Below are positions 1 to 6,191 of a stretch of DNA of 7,045 bases, piece by piece. The notes beneath the pieces were generated by a model. It was not told where the DNA came from and did no database searches. It saw only the letters and a program-made list of their open reading frames with translations. Within the stretch, counting starts at the first letter, position 1; the number at the start of each line of letters is the position of its first letter. A program made the translations under genes and the position numbers. Source of the DNA: Chloroflexota bacterium (GTDB lineage Bacteria > Chloroflexota > Anaerolineae > Anaerolineales > DRMV01); assembly GCA_013153135.1 (NCBI GenBank), contig JAADFA010000103.1, positions 1 to 7,045 of the forward strand, given 5' to 3'.

Positions 1-15
1 CCATGGCCCCATGCC

Positions 16-37
16 GCGGGCGGCGGAACCCGCCCGC
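16..37. repeat. GC-rich inverted repeat (possible terminator-like hairpin)
   Basis: Perfect 8-bp arms GCGGGCGG (16-23) and CCGCCCGC (30-37) surround the 6-nt loop CGGAAC. The structure would form a very stable stem in RNA from either strand. There is no T-tract after it on either strand, so a classic intrinsic terminator is not shown. It may mark the end of a gene lying left of the window, or be a dispersed hairpin repeat. Confidence 0.5.
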
Positions 38-106
38 TATCCTCCTGTCGCGCGTTGGGTCGGGCAATTCGCGCGCGATTTTATACCCAACTAGTCGCGG
101 ATTTTA

Positions 107-124
107 GCCCGCGGCGCCCGCGGC
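107..124 (+). repeat. Tandem 9-bp direct repeat
   Basis: GCCCGCGGC occurs twice without a gap (107-115 and 116-124), and a third copy lies at 157-165 inside the next hairpin. Its core GCCCGCGG is the exact reverse complement of CCGCGGGC found at 14-21 and 144-151, so several alternative pairings are possible in a transcript. No function is known to me. Confidence 0.5.
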
Positions 125-143
125 ACGCGAGCGCGGCCATGAC

Positions 144-164
144 CCGCGGGCTCCCAGCCCGCGG
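144..164. repeat. GC-rich hairpin with 9-bp stem
   Basis: Perfect arms CCGCGGGCT (144-152) and AGCCCGCGG (156-164) close on a 3-nt loop CCC. The compact stem and short loop fit an RNA hairpin better than a protein site. It lacks a following U-run, so Rho-independent termination is only a possibility. It lies about 140 bp upstream of the operon promoter. Confidence 0.5.
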
Positions 165-279
165 CGGGCGGGGAGGCGGCGCTCAAGGCTCGCTGTGCCT
201 GGCGCAACCGCGACAGTGCCTGCGCCTCCCTCTCGCCACGTGACCGTTTCGATAACATTTGCGTGCACCCGTTTTCAAT

Positions 280-294
280 TTTCGGGTCCCGAAA
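280..294. promoter_or_regulatory. Perfect 15-bp palindrome upstream of the operon promoter
   Basis: TTTCGGG (280-286) and CCCGAAA (288-294) are perfect complements around a single T at 287. The odd-length, near-loopless symmetry is typical of a DNA site for a dimeric protein rather than an RNA hairpin. It covers the place where a -35 element would sit for the proposed -10 at 309-314. Its sequence differs from the GntR-type units at 307-336, so a second regulator is possible. This is an inference; no factor can be named. Confidence 0.4.
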
Positions 295-305
295 GGGGTA
301 AGTTG

Positions 306-314
306 TGGTATACT
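306..314 (+). promoter_or_regulatory. Probable extended -10 promoter of the operon
   Basis: TGG directly followed by TATACT (309-314) matches an extended -10 (TGN plus a hexamer differing from TATAAT at one base). No good -35 hexamer lies 16-18 bp upstream, which is tolerated when the TGN extension is present. A start near 321 would give a leader of roughly 45 nt before the regulator start at 365. The element lies inside the repeated operator-like units, so bound repressor would block the polymerase directly. Confidence 0.45.
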
Positions 315-338
315 CCGGTCTAATCCGGCTTAGACCGG
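307..338. promoter_or_regulatory. Operator array: three tandem 10-bp NagR/DasR-like units
   Basis: Three units follow each other without gaps: GGTATACTCC (307-316), GGTCTAATCC (317-326) and GGCTTAGACC (327-336). They match the GGTCTAGACC core known for DasR/NagR-type GntR/HutC regulators at 7, 8 and 8 of 10 positions. In addition, CCGGTCTAA (315-323) and TTAGACCGG (330-338) form a perfect 9-bp inverted repeat with a 6-bp spacer. The array overlaps the proposed -10 and start site and lies just before a gene for a regulator of that subfamily, so negative autoregulation is the simple reading. The spacing of the half-sites is wider than in a canonical single site. Confidence 0.6.
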
Positions 339-353
339 CCAGCCGCTGTGCCC

Positions 354-358
354 GGGAG
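354..358 (+). promoter_or_regulatory. Ribosome binding site fixing the regulator start
   Basis: GGGAG lies 6 nt upstream of the GTG at 365. The alternative GTG at 305 lies inside the promoter/operator and has no such site, so 365 is the better start. Confidence 0.6.
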
Positions 359-364
359 TTTCGC

Positions 365-1198
365 GTGGACCTCGCGCTTACGCCCGTCGACCGCAACCGC
401 GCGGAGCCCCTGTACCTCCAAATCCGGCAGGCTTTGCTACGGGCCATCTTGGAGGGCGGGCTCCAACCGCATCAACGCGTGCCTTCTGAGCGCGAGCTCA
501 GCGAGGCCCTGGGCGTAAGCCGCATGACCGTGCGCCAAGCCCTGCAAACCCTGACCAACGAAGGCTACCTGTACACCGTCCCCGGCAAGGGAACCTTTGT
601 TGCCCCACGTCCGCGCATCGAGCACAACCTCCAACGTCTCTCGGGCTTTACGCAAGAAGTGCGGGCCCAGGGCTTCATCCCTAGCTCCCGGGTCGTGGCC
701 CTGGAGGCCATCCCCGCAGACGATGCCAGCGCCCGGGCGTTGCGCGTTCCTCCTGGCACGCGGCTGTTTCGCTTAACGCGCCAACGCCTAGTCGATGGCG
801 CACCCGTCGCGCTGGAAAGTGCCCATCTGGTCTACGCCCGTTTCCCAGGCCTGGACCAAGTGGACTTTCAACGCGAATCCTTATACGCGGTGCTCGAAAA
901 CCGCTACGGCCTACGCCTGACCTACGCGATCCAAATCGTCGAAGCGCGCGAGGCCTCCCCCAGTGTGGCTCCATTGCTGCACATCGACCCTGCCCGACCT
1001 GTGCTCGCCATGGAACGCACAACGTACGCCCACGATGGCACGCCGGTGGAATATGTGCGCTCCTTCTACCGCGCAGATCGTATCCGACTCAAGGTCGAGC
1101 TGCACATCAACGGGTCCAACGCTCGTGGGCGCATCGCGAACGTCTACCAACCCCACACACCCACCGAGGGAGGCCATGGTCCGTACCGGCCTGGATAA
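365..1198 (+). CDS. GntR/HutC-family transcriptional regulator with UTRA domain
   Basis: A 277-residue DNA-binding regulator that probably represses this operon and releases on binding a sugar phosphate. Residues 15-79 are a GntR winged helix: PLYLQIRQALLRAIL, then VPSERELSEALGVSRMTVRQ with recognition helix around 52-60, then a wing ending in VPGKGTFV. Residues about 85-245 fit the UTRA ligand domain (RLSGFTQEV, GTRLFRLTRQRLVDG, LESAHL, YVRSFYRADRIRL). The family is usually about 240-250 residues; the extra about 30-residue C-terminal tail has no recognisable domain and its end is encoded in the overlap with the next gene. I chose GTG 365 because GGGAG precedes it and because the in-frame GTG at 305 lies within the operator array. 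NagR, DasR and MurNAc/GlcNAc regulators belong to this subfamily. The ligand is inferred from the neighbours; GlcNAc-6-phosphate is the first candidate, MurNAc-6-phosphate the second. Confidence 0.9.
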   Translation: MDLALTPVDRNRAEPLYLQIRQALLRAILEGGLQPHQRVPSERELSEALGVSRMTVRQALQTLTNEGYLYTVPGKGTFVAPRPRIEHNLQRLSGFTQEVRAQGFIPSSRVVALEAIPADDASARALRVPPGTRLFRLTRQRLVDGAPVALESAHLVYARFPGLDQVDFQRESLYAVLENRYGLRLTYAIQIVEAREASPSVAPLLHIDPARPVLAMERTTYAHDGTPVEYVRSFYRADRIRLKVELHINGSNARGRIANVYQPHTPTEGGHGPYRPG

Positions 1199-2291
1199 CG
1201 TGATTGAGAACTTGCCCAAAACGTGGCGATGGAAGCGTTTGGGGCTTTTGACCAACATGGCAGCGGTTACTCAAGATTTGACCGACGCGGCGCTGGCTTT
1301 GCGTCGGGCGGGCGCGAATATTGTATTGCTCTTCACGCCCGAGCATGGCATGTTTACCTCCGCACCACCGGGCGAAGCCGTGCCCGACGCCCACGAACCC
1401 CGGCTCGACATTCCCATTGTAAGCCTATATGGCAATTTACGCGCGCCTACGCCCAGTCACCTGGCCAATTTGGATTTGCTCATCATCGACCTGCCCGACG
1501 TAGGCACGCGTTTCTTTACCTACGCGAGCACGATGATCGAAACCATGCAGGCCGCGAGCGAGGCAGAGGTGCCCGTGGTTATCCTCGACCGCCCCAATCC
1601 TCTTACCGGCGTGTACATGGAAGGGCCCATCCTCGAACCACGGCTCACGTCCTTCGTAGGTATGCTCCCTATCCCCGTGCGTCACGGTCGTACCATGGGC
1701 GAGCTCGCGCTCATTGCGACCAATGTACTGGAATTGGATGTAGATATCGACGTGATCCCCGTGACGGGTTGGGAGCGCTCCTGGTGGTACGACGCGTGGA
1801 TGACGTCATGGGTCCCCCCGTCGCCCAACCTGCCTTCGGGCGAAGCCGCGCTACTCTACCCTGGTGTGGGCTTGGTCGAGGGCACCAACCTCTCCGAAGG
1901 CCGGGGCACACCCTACCCCTTTCAGGTGGTCGGCGCACCCTGGCTCGACGCGTTCCGCCTGGCCGACGACCTGAACAACGCAGGATTACCCGGCGTTCGC
2001 TTCCGACCTGTGAGCTTCACGCCCACAACCTCCAAACATGCGGGCAAGACCTGTTACGGCGTACAAATCCACGTGGTCGACCGCAACGCGTTCCGTCCAG
2101 TGCGCACGGGTTTGGCCATTATCGCCCTCGCTCGCGCACAAAACCCCGCGCGCTTTCACTTTCTGCGCACTTCCGACGGCACGTATTGGTTCGACCGCCT
2201 CTTAGGGCGGTCCACCCCACGGCAACGGATTCAAGCGGGCCTTTCATGGCGCGAGAGCATCGATATGTGGGAGTGGGTCGATGAGCCCTGA
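1176..2291 (+). CDS. namZ: NamZ-type exo-beta-N-acetylmuramidase (DUF1343)
   Basis: A 371-residue glycosidase of the NamZ/YbbC family, which removes MurNAc from the non-reducing end of cell-wall glycan fragments. Family landmarks are present in order: LLTN (24-27), LFTPEHGMF (52-60), VSLYG (82-86), DLPDVGTRFFTY (105-116), VILDRPNPLTGV (135-146), RHGRTMGELA (169-178), WVPPSPNLPS (212-221), EGTNLSEGRGT (235-245), GAPW (253-256) and SKHAGKTCYGVQ (286-297). Glu56 of PEHG is the acidic residue I would test first as catalytic. ATG 1176 follows GAGGGAGG (1166-1173) and overlaps the regulator by 23 nt. An upstream in-frame ATG at 963 would only read through the regulator gene out of frame. From this start there is no signal peptide or lipobox, whereas the B. 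subtilis enzyme is secreted; a cytosolic role on imported fragments is therefore inferred. The product would feed the kinase/etherase encoded next. Function follows the characterised family and context, not direct proof. Confidence 0.88.
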   Translation: MVRTGLDNVIENLPKTWRWKRLGLLTNMAAVTQDLTDAALALRRAGANIVLLFTPEHGMFTSAPPGEAVPDAHEPRLDIPIVSLYGNLRAPTPSHLANLDLLIIDLPDVGTRFFTYASTMIETMQAASEAEVPVVILDRPNPLTGVYMEGPILEPRLTSFVGMLPIPVRHGRTMGELALIATNVLELDVDIDVIPVTGWERSWWYDAWMTSWVPPSPNLPSGEAALLYPGVGLVEGTNLSEGRGTPYPFQVVGAPWLDAFRLADDLNNAGLPGVRFRPVSFTPTTSKHAGKTCYGVQIHVVDRNAFRPVRTGLAIIALARAQNPARFHFLRTSDGTYWFDRLLGRSTPRQRIQAGLSWRESIDMWEWVDEP

Positions 2292-4221
2292 ACCCGCGCG
2301 CTCGCACGTCGTCATTGGCATTGACGGCGGCGGGAGCAAAGTCCACGCGGTGGTGATGGATGCCCAGGGCCGCGTGCTCGGGCGAGGCCGCGGCGGGCCC
2401 AGCAACCCGCACCAATTGGGCTGGGACGCCATGGTTCGCGAGGTCGCGCGCGCCGTGCAGGACGCCGCACGCGCGGCCGAGGTTGACCCGCACGAAGCGC
2501 GAGCCATCGCCCTGGCCCAAGGCGGCATCGACCGCCCCGAAGACCGCGCCCGGGCTCTGACTCGACTCCAGGCCTTGTGGCCACGTGTACCTATCCGCGT
2601 GGAGAACGATGCACTGGCTGCCTTGGTCGCAGGCGTGGGCACACTCCACGGCATCGTGCTCATCGCGGGCACGGGTTCCATCGCGTACGGCGTGCGGGAC
2701 GGCCGTCACGCACGCGCCGGCGGCTGGGGCCACTGGCTCGACGTCGGCAGCGGCTTTGTCCTGGGCATGGACGGACTGCGCGCCGTGCTGGCCGCGGCCG
2801 ATGACATGGGCCTACCTACTTCCATGACCGAACCTCTGCTACAAGCGTTGGGCTTGCGCGAACCCGGCGACATTCTGACCTGGCTCTACGACCAGACGAA
2901 CCCGGTCACGCCCGTGGCTCAGCTGGCCCCCTTGGTGCTCGATGCCGCGGCCCAGGGCGACCCCGAGGCCATGCGCATTGCATTACGCGGGGCCGAAGGT
3001 CTGGCCGACGCGGTGCACGTGGTCGCCCAACGCTTGGACTTCACCGCGGAGCAAAGCTTCCCCATCGTCTTCGCGGGCGGCCTGCTGCGCCACCATGAGC
3101 TTTATCGGCAGCTGGTACAACAGGCCATCCATACCCGCCTGCCCAAAGCACGCATTCGCCACGTCCAACGGGACTACGCCGAAGGCGCCGCGTGGTTAGC
3201 CTGGGACTTCATCGGCCACCCCCTGCCTGCGTGGGGGACGGACGTACCACCCAACACGGCCACAAATGAGGATGAACAGGTTTGGACGAGCGAACAGCCC
3301 AACGTGCTCTCGCGCGCCATGGATACGTGGCCACCCTTCGCATTTGCGGGCCTGATGAACGCGGAAGACGAGCGCGCAGTGTGGGCCGTGCGCCGCATCC
3401 TGCCTCAGCTCGCGCGCGCCATCGAAGCCGTGGCCAAACGCATGGCCCAGGGCGGGCGGCTGATCTACGTCGGCGCGGGCACGTCCGGGCGCTTGGGCGT
3501 ACTCGACGCCGCAGAATGCCCACCAACCTTCCGCACCGAACCAGGCCAGGTAGTGGGCGTGCTCGCGGGTGGATGGCAGGCCCTCGGCCAGGCGCGCGAA
3601 GCCGCAGAGGATGACCCTGACGCCGGCGCGCGCGCCATGGCTGAGCTCAAGGTCGGGCCGAAAGATACCGTGGTTGGCCTGAGCGCGAGCGGACGCACGC
3701 CTTACGTCTTGGGCGCCATCCGCGAGGCTCGCCGCCGAGGCGCGTACACCCTTGCCGTGGTTTGCAACCTGCCCTCACCCATCGCGGACGAAGCCGACCA
3801 TACCCTGGCCGCCCTGGTCGGGCCCGAAGTGCTGACCGGCTCGACCCGGCTCAAGGCCGGTACCGCACAAAAACTCATCCTCAACACGTTGAGCACGGGC
3901 GTTATGGTGCAACTGGGCAAGGTCTACGGCAACCTCATGGTGGACGTGCGGCCAGATAACACCAAACTGCGAGCCCGAGCTATCCGCATCCTACGCCAGG
4001 CAACCGGCGTGGATGAAGCCGCGGCACGTGCCGCACTGGAGGCCAGCGGGTGGGACGTAAAAGTCGCGCTGGTCAGCTTGCTCGCGGGCGTGAGCCCCGA
4101 GCTCGCCCGGCAGGCCTTGGCGCGCGCCCAGGGCCACGTCCACCGTGCATTGCAGATCGCCCAAGAGCATCCTACCTCATCCCCCGAACCGACGACCCCC
4201 TCTGGAGGCAAGAGCTCATGA
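2281..4221 (+). CDS. murQ: Bifunctional BadF-type amino-sugar kinase / MurNAc-6-phosphate etherase (MurQ) fusion
   Basis: A 646-residue two-domain cytosolic enzyme. Residues about 10-318 are a BadF/BcrA-type sugar kinase (the group of MurK and human NAGK): phosphate loop GIDGGGSK (13-20), VENDALAAL with Asp110 as likely base, AGTGS (129-133), GGWGHWLDVGSG (147-158) and FAGGLL (264-269). After a polar linker (about 319-333) comes a nearly full-length MurQ (about 334-630): TSEQPNVLS, MNAED, GAGTSGRLG (398-406), AAECPPTF, AAEDD, SASGRTPYV (468-476), GSTRLKAGTAQK (520-531) and NLMVDV. Glu412 and Glu443 align with the catalytic Glu83 and Glu114 of E. coli MurQ, so the etherase should be active. 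The kinase would make MurNAc-6-P; MurQ would cleave it to GlcNAc-6-P and D-lactate. ATG 2281 has GGGAG 7 nt upstream and overlaps namZ by 11 nt. The frame is continuous across the linker. The C-terminus is a Pro/Ser/Thr-rich tail. Whether the kinase prefers MurNAc, GlcNAc or both cannot be read from sequence. Confidence 0.92.
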   Translation: MSPEPARSHVVIGIDGGGSKVHAVVMDAQGRVLGRGRGGPSNPHQLGWDAMVREVARAVQDAARAAEVDPHEARAIALAQGGIDRPEDRARALTRLQALWPRVPIRVENDALAALVAGVGTLHGIVLIAGTGSIAYGVRDGRHARAGGWGHWLDVGSGFVLGMDGLRAVLAAADDMGLPTSMTEPLLQALGLREPGDILTWLYDQTNPVTPVAQLAPLVLDAAAQGDPEAMRIALRGAEGLADAVHVVAQRLDFTAEQSFPIVFAGGLLRHHELYRQLVQQAIHTRLPKARIRHVQRDYAEGAAWLAWDFIGHPLPAWGTDVPPNTATNEDEQVWTSEQPNVLSRAMDTWPPFAFAGLMNAEDERAVWAVRRILPQLARAIEAVAKRMAQGGRLIYVGAGTSGRLGVLDAAECPPTFRTEPGQVVGVLAGGWQALGQAREAAEDDPDAGARAMAELKVGPKDTVVGLSASGRTPYVLGAIREARRRGAYTLAVVCNLPSPIADEADHTLAALVGPEVLTGSTRLKAGTAQKLILNTLSTGVMVQLGKVYGNLMVDVRPDNTKLRARAIRILRQATGVDEAAARAALEASGWDVKVALVSLLAGVSPELARQALARAQGHVHRALQIAQEHPTSSPEPTTPSGGKSS

Positions 4222-5291
4222 GCGCAGTGTCGCTTTCCTCTTCGACCACCCAAACGGTGCCCCGCATCCGAACCTGGCTGCGCAACCTGGCTCGGAACTA
4301 CGTCGTTCGCCGTTTGGCAGTCGCCCTGCTCAAAATTTACATTGTGGTCACCCTAACCTTCTTCATCATCCGGCTAATGCCATCGAACCCCATTGACGCC
4401 TACATCGCGGAGCTCATGGACCTGTACGGCTATTCCTACGAAGATGCCCGGGACGAAGCCGCTGCGCTGTTCGGCATCGACCTCGAAGCGCCGGTGTGGA
4501 AACAGTACATTGACTACCTCATCGACCTCCTGCACGGCGACCTGGGCACGTCTTATCGGTCCAAAGGCACGCCGGTCAAAGCCCTCATCGCCAAATACTT
4601 GCCCTGGACTTTGTTCAGCGTGGGCACCGCCTTGCTCATTAGCTTCACCTTGGGGATGCTCCTGGGCATGGCCATGGCCTACTGGCGCGGGTCATGGTTC
4701 GACCACTTGCTCACCACGTTGGCCTCGATCATCAGTGCAATCCCCAACTATCTGATCGCGATGATGCTGCTCGTCTTCCTGGGCGTGCAATGGAAAATCT
4801 TGCCCATCGCGAAAATGCGCGGCGCGTATTCGCCCGGTATGAAGCCATCGCTCTCATGGGCCTTTATCAAGGATGTGTTTTACCACGCCGCGCTGCCCAT
4901 CACCACCTACATCCTCACCACCGTGGGCGGATGGATGCTGGCCATGAAGAGCAGCACCCTCAGCACCCTGGGCGAGGACTACGTCACCGTGGCCAAGGCC
5001 CGGGGACTGCCGGAACGCCGCATCGTGACCGCGTACGTAGGCCGCAACGCGTCCTTGCCCCTGGTCACCCAGCTGGCCATCAGCATCGGCTTCGTGGTCG
5101 GCGGCTCGACCCTCATCGAGTTCATCTTTGTGTACCAGGGTATCGGGCAGCTGCTCTTGAGCAGCATCAACACCCGGGACTACCCGGTGATGCAAGGCGT
5201 GTTCCTGGTCATCACCATCGCGGTGATTTTGGCCAACTTCCTGGCCGAGTTCGTGTACGGCTGGCTAGACCCGCGGGTGCGGGTACGATAA
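4218..5291 (+). CDS. ABC transporter permease, OppB/DppB type
   Basis: A 357-residue inner-membrane permease that should pair with the next gene product to form the channel. The order of elements is that of the peptide/nickel (Opp/Dpp) family: a first membrane helix (about 33-53) ending in FFIIRLMPSNP, an external loop with QYIDYLIDLLHGDLGTSYRS (96-115), then helices at about 130-155, 166-195, 224-245, 283-303 and 325-347. The cytoplasmic coupling (EAA) loop is EDYVTVAKARGLPERRI (253-269), and the end GWLDPRVRVR is typical of the family. It is a little longer than usual because about 30 polar and basic residues precede the first helix. ATG 4218 overlaps the preceding stop as ATGA and has GGAGG 9 nt upstream, so translation is probably coupled to the kinase/etherase. 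The family carries peptides but also oligosaccharides and muropeptides; cell-wall fragments are inferred from context. Confidence 0.92.
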   Translation: MSAVSLSSSTTQTVPRIRTWLRNLARNYVVRRLAVALLKIYIVVTLTFFIIRLMPSNPIDAYIAELMDLYGYSYEDARDEAAALFGIDLEAPVWKQYIDYLIDLLHGDLGTSYRSKGTPVKALIAKYLPWTLFSVGTALLISFTLGMLLGMAMAYWRGSWFDHLLTTLASIISAIPNYLIAMMLLVFLGVQWKILPIAKMRGAYSPGMKPSLSWAFIKDVFYHAALPITTYILTTVGGWMLAMKSSTLSTLGEDYVTVAKARGLPERRIVTAYVGRNASLPLVTQLAISIGFVVGGSTLIEFIFVYQGIGQLLLSSINTRDYPVMQGVFLVITIAVILANFLAEFVYGWLDPRVRVR

Positions 5292-5309
5292 CCGGGGAGG
5301 CGAAGCACT

Positions 5310-6176
5310 ATGAGCTACAGCCAATCCACCTGGAAGACCTGGCTTCACCTCATCCGCCACAACAAAGTGGGCTTTTTGGGCTTCCTGGGCGTGCTGTTCT
5401 TTATCCTTCTTTCGTTCGTCGGACCGTACTTTATCCCGCTGGATACTGAAACCAAAATCGACCAAATTTATCAGCCGCCCTCGAGCGAGCACTGGCTCGG
5501 GACCGACTCCGAAGGCCGGGATATCTTCTCGCAAATCGTGCACGGCGGCCGCGACGTGCTCATGGTCGCGTTCCTCGCGGGCTTGATGTCCACGGGCATC
5601 GCAGTGGTGTTGGGCTCCCTGAGCGCGCTGGCCGGCGGCTGGGTGGACCAAGCCATCATGGGGCTCGCGGACATTGTGCTGACCATCCCGCACTTCCCGC
5701 TGCTCGCGGTTTTGGCCGGGTTGGTGCGGCTCGATAATTACGTCTACCTGGCCGTGATTCTGGCCGCGCTCGCGTGGCCCTCACTGGCCCGGGCCATCCG
5801 CGCGCAAGTGCTCTCGCTGCGGGAACGGGACTTCGTCGAGGCCGCGCGCACGCTGGATTTGGGCACGCGGCACATTATCCTGCGCGAGATCCTGCCGAAC
5901 ATGGTGAGCTACATCGTCATCAACCTCATCTTTGCCATGACCTCGGCCATCTACGCGCAAGTGGGTCTGGTCTTCCTGGGCCTGGTGCCCTTCTCTGGCC
6001 AAAACTGGGGCGTTATGCTCAGCTTGGCCTGGACGCGCGGGGCCATTTTCTACAAGAACAGCTTCTGGTACATCATGGCCCCGGTGTTGGCCATCGTGCT
6101 GTTTCAGCTCTCGCTGGTCTCGTTCGCCCGCCTCTTAGAGGAAATCTTCGATCCCCGGCTGCGAGCTGTGGGATAA
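5310..6176 (+). CDS. ABC transporter permease, OppC/DppC type
   Basis: A 288-residue second permease subunit. It shows the OppC/DppC layout: a short cytoplasmic N-terminus, a first helix (about 20-42), the external signature HWLGTDSEGRDIFSQIVHGGRD (61-82), helices at about 84-108 and 117-139, one near 144-160, the EAA coupling loop RERDFVEAARTLDLGTRHIILREILPN (171-197), then helices at about 199-224 and 252-272, and a family-typical end EEIFDPRLR. Length and motifs are normal, with no sign of damage. ATG 5310 has GGGGAGG 9 nt upstream and lies 18 nt after the partner permease. Together the two would form the heterodimeric membrane pore; the substrate is inferred from the enzymes upstream to be a cell-wall glycan or muropeptide fragment. 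Confidence 0.92.
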   Translation: MSYSQSTWKTWLHLIRHNKVGFLGFLGVLFFILLSFVGPYFIPLDTETKIDQIYQPPSSEHWLGTDSEGRDIFSQIVHGGRDVLMVAFLAGLMSTGIAVVLGSLSALAGGWVDQAIMGLADIVLTIPHFPLLAVLAGLVRLDNYVYLAVILAALAWPSLARAIRAQVLSLRERDFVEAARTLDLGTRHIILREILPNMVSYIVINLIFAMTSAIYAQVGLVFLGLVPFSGQNWGVMLSLAWTRGAIFYKNSFWYIMAPVLAIVLFQLSLVSFARLLEEIFDPRLRAVG

Positions 6177-6191
6177 TAAAGGAGAGAGCCC

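Larger units (their letters stand above)
1..300. other. Upstream non-coding region, no supported gene
   Basis: I see no convincing gene here. Short open frames exist on both strands, but their translations are low-complexity, rich in Arg, Ala and Gly, and resemble no family I know, as expected of GC-rich non-coding DNA. The stretch holds two strong GC hairpins (16-37 and 144-164), a repeated octamer, and a 15-bp palindrome at 280-294 just before the operon promoter. The hairpins could end transcription from a gene left of the window, but neither is followed by a T-run. The stretch from about 241 to 314 is clearly more AT-rich than what precedes it, which fits a promoter region. Confidence 0.6.

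Noticed and set aside
144..164. Rho-independent terminator
   Set aside because: The stem is strong but no T-run follows on either strand, so it is kept only as a hairpin repeat.
305..364. Longer regulator start at GTG 305 adding 20 residues
   Set aside because: The extension would lie inside the promoter and operator array, has no ribosome binding site and adds no family-conserved residues; GTG 365 has GGGAG 6 nt upstream.
91..447. Possible divergent gene on the - strand before the regulator
   Set aside because: The translation is Arg/Ala-rich and would run through the promoter and into the regulator; no domain or start signal supports it.
963..1175. Upstream ATG extending NamZ by 71 residues
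   Set aside because: This part is the regulator gene read in another frame; the translation has no conserved sequence, whereas ATG 1176 follows a strong GAGGGAGG and starts at the family's conserved region.
1223..2284. 353-codon + strand open frame in an alternative frame inside namZ
   Set aside because: Arg-rich, featureless translation overlapping the strongly conserved NamZ frame; a high-GC shadow.
2119..2733. 204-codon open frame on the - strand across the namZ/kinase junction
   Set aside because: Antisense to two well-supported genes, with no recognisable motif and no convincing ribosome site.
4050..4217. Upstream start extending the first permease by 56 residues
   Set aside because: The translation is an out-of-frame reading of the MurQ C-terminus, rich in Arg, Gly and Pro; ATG 4218 has a GGAGG and a typical ATGA junction.
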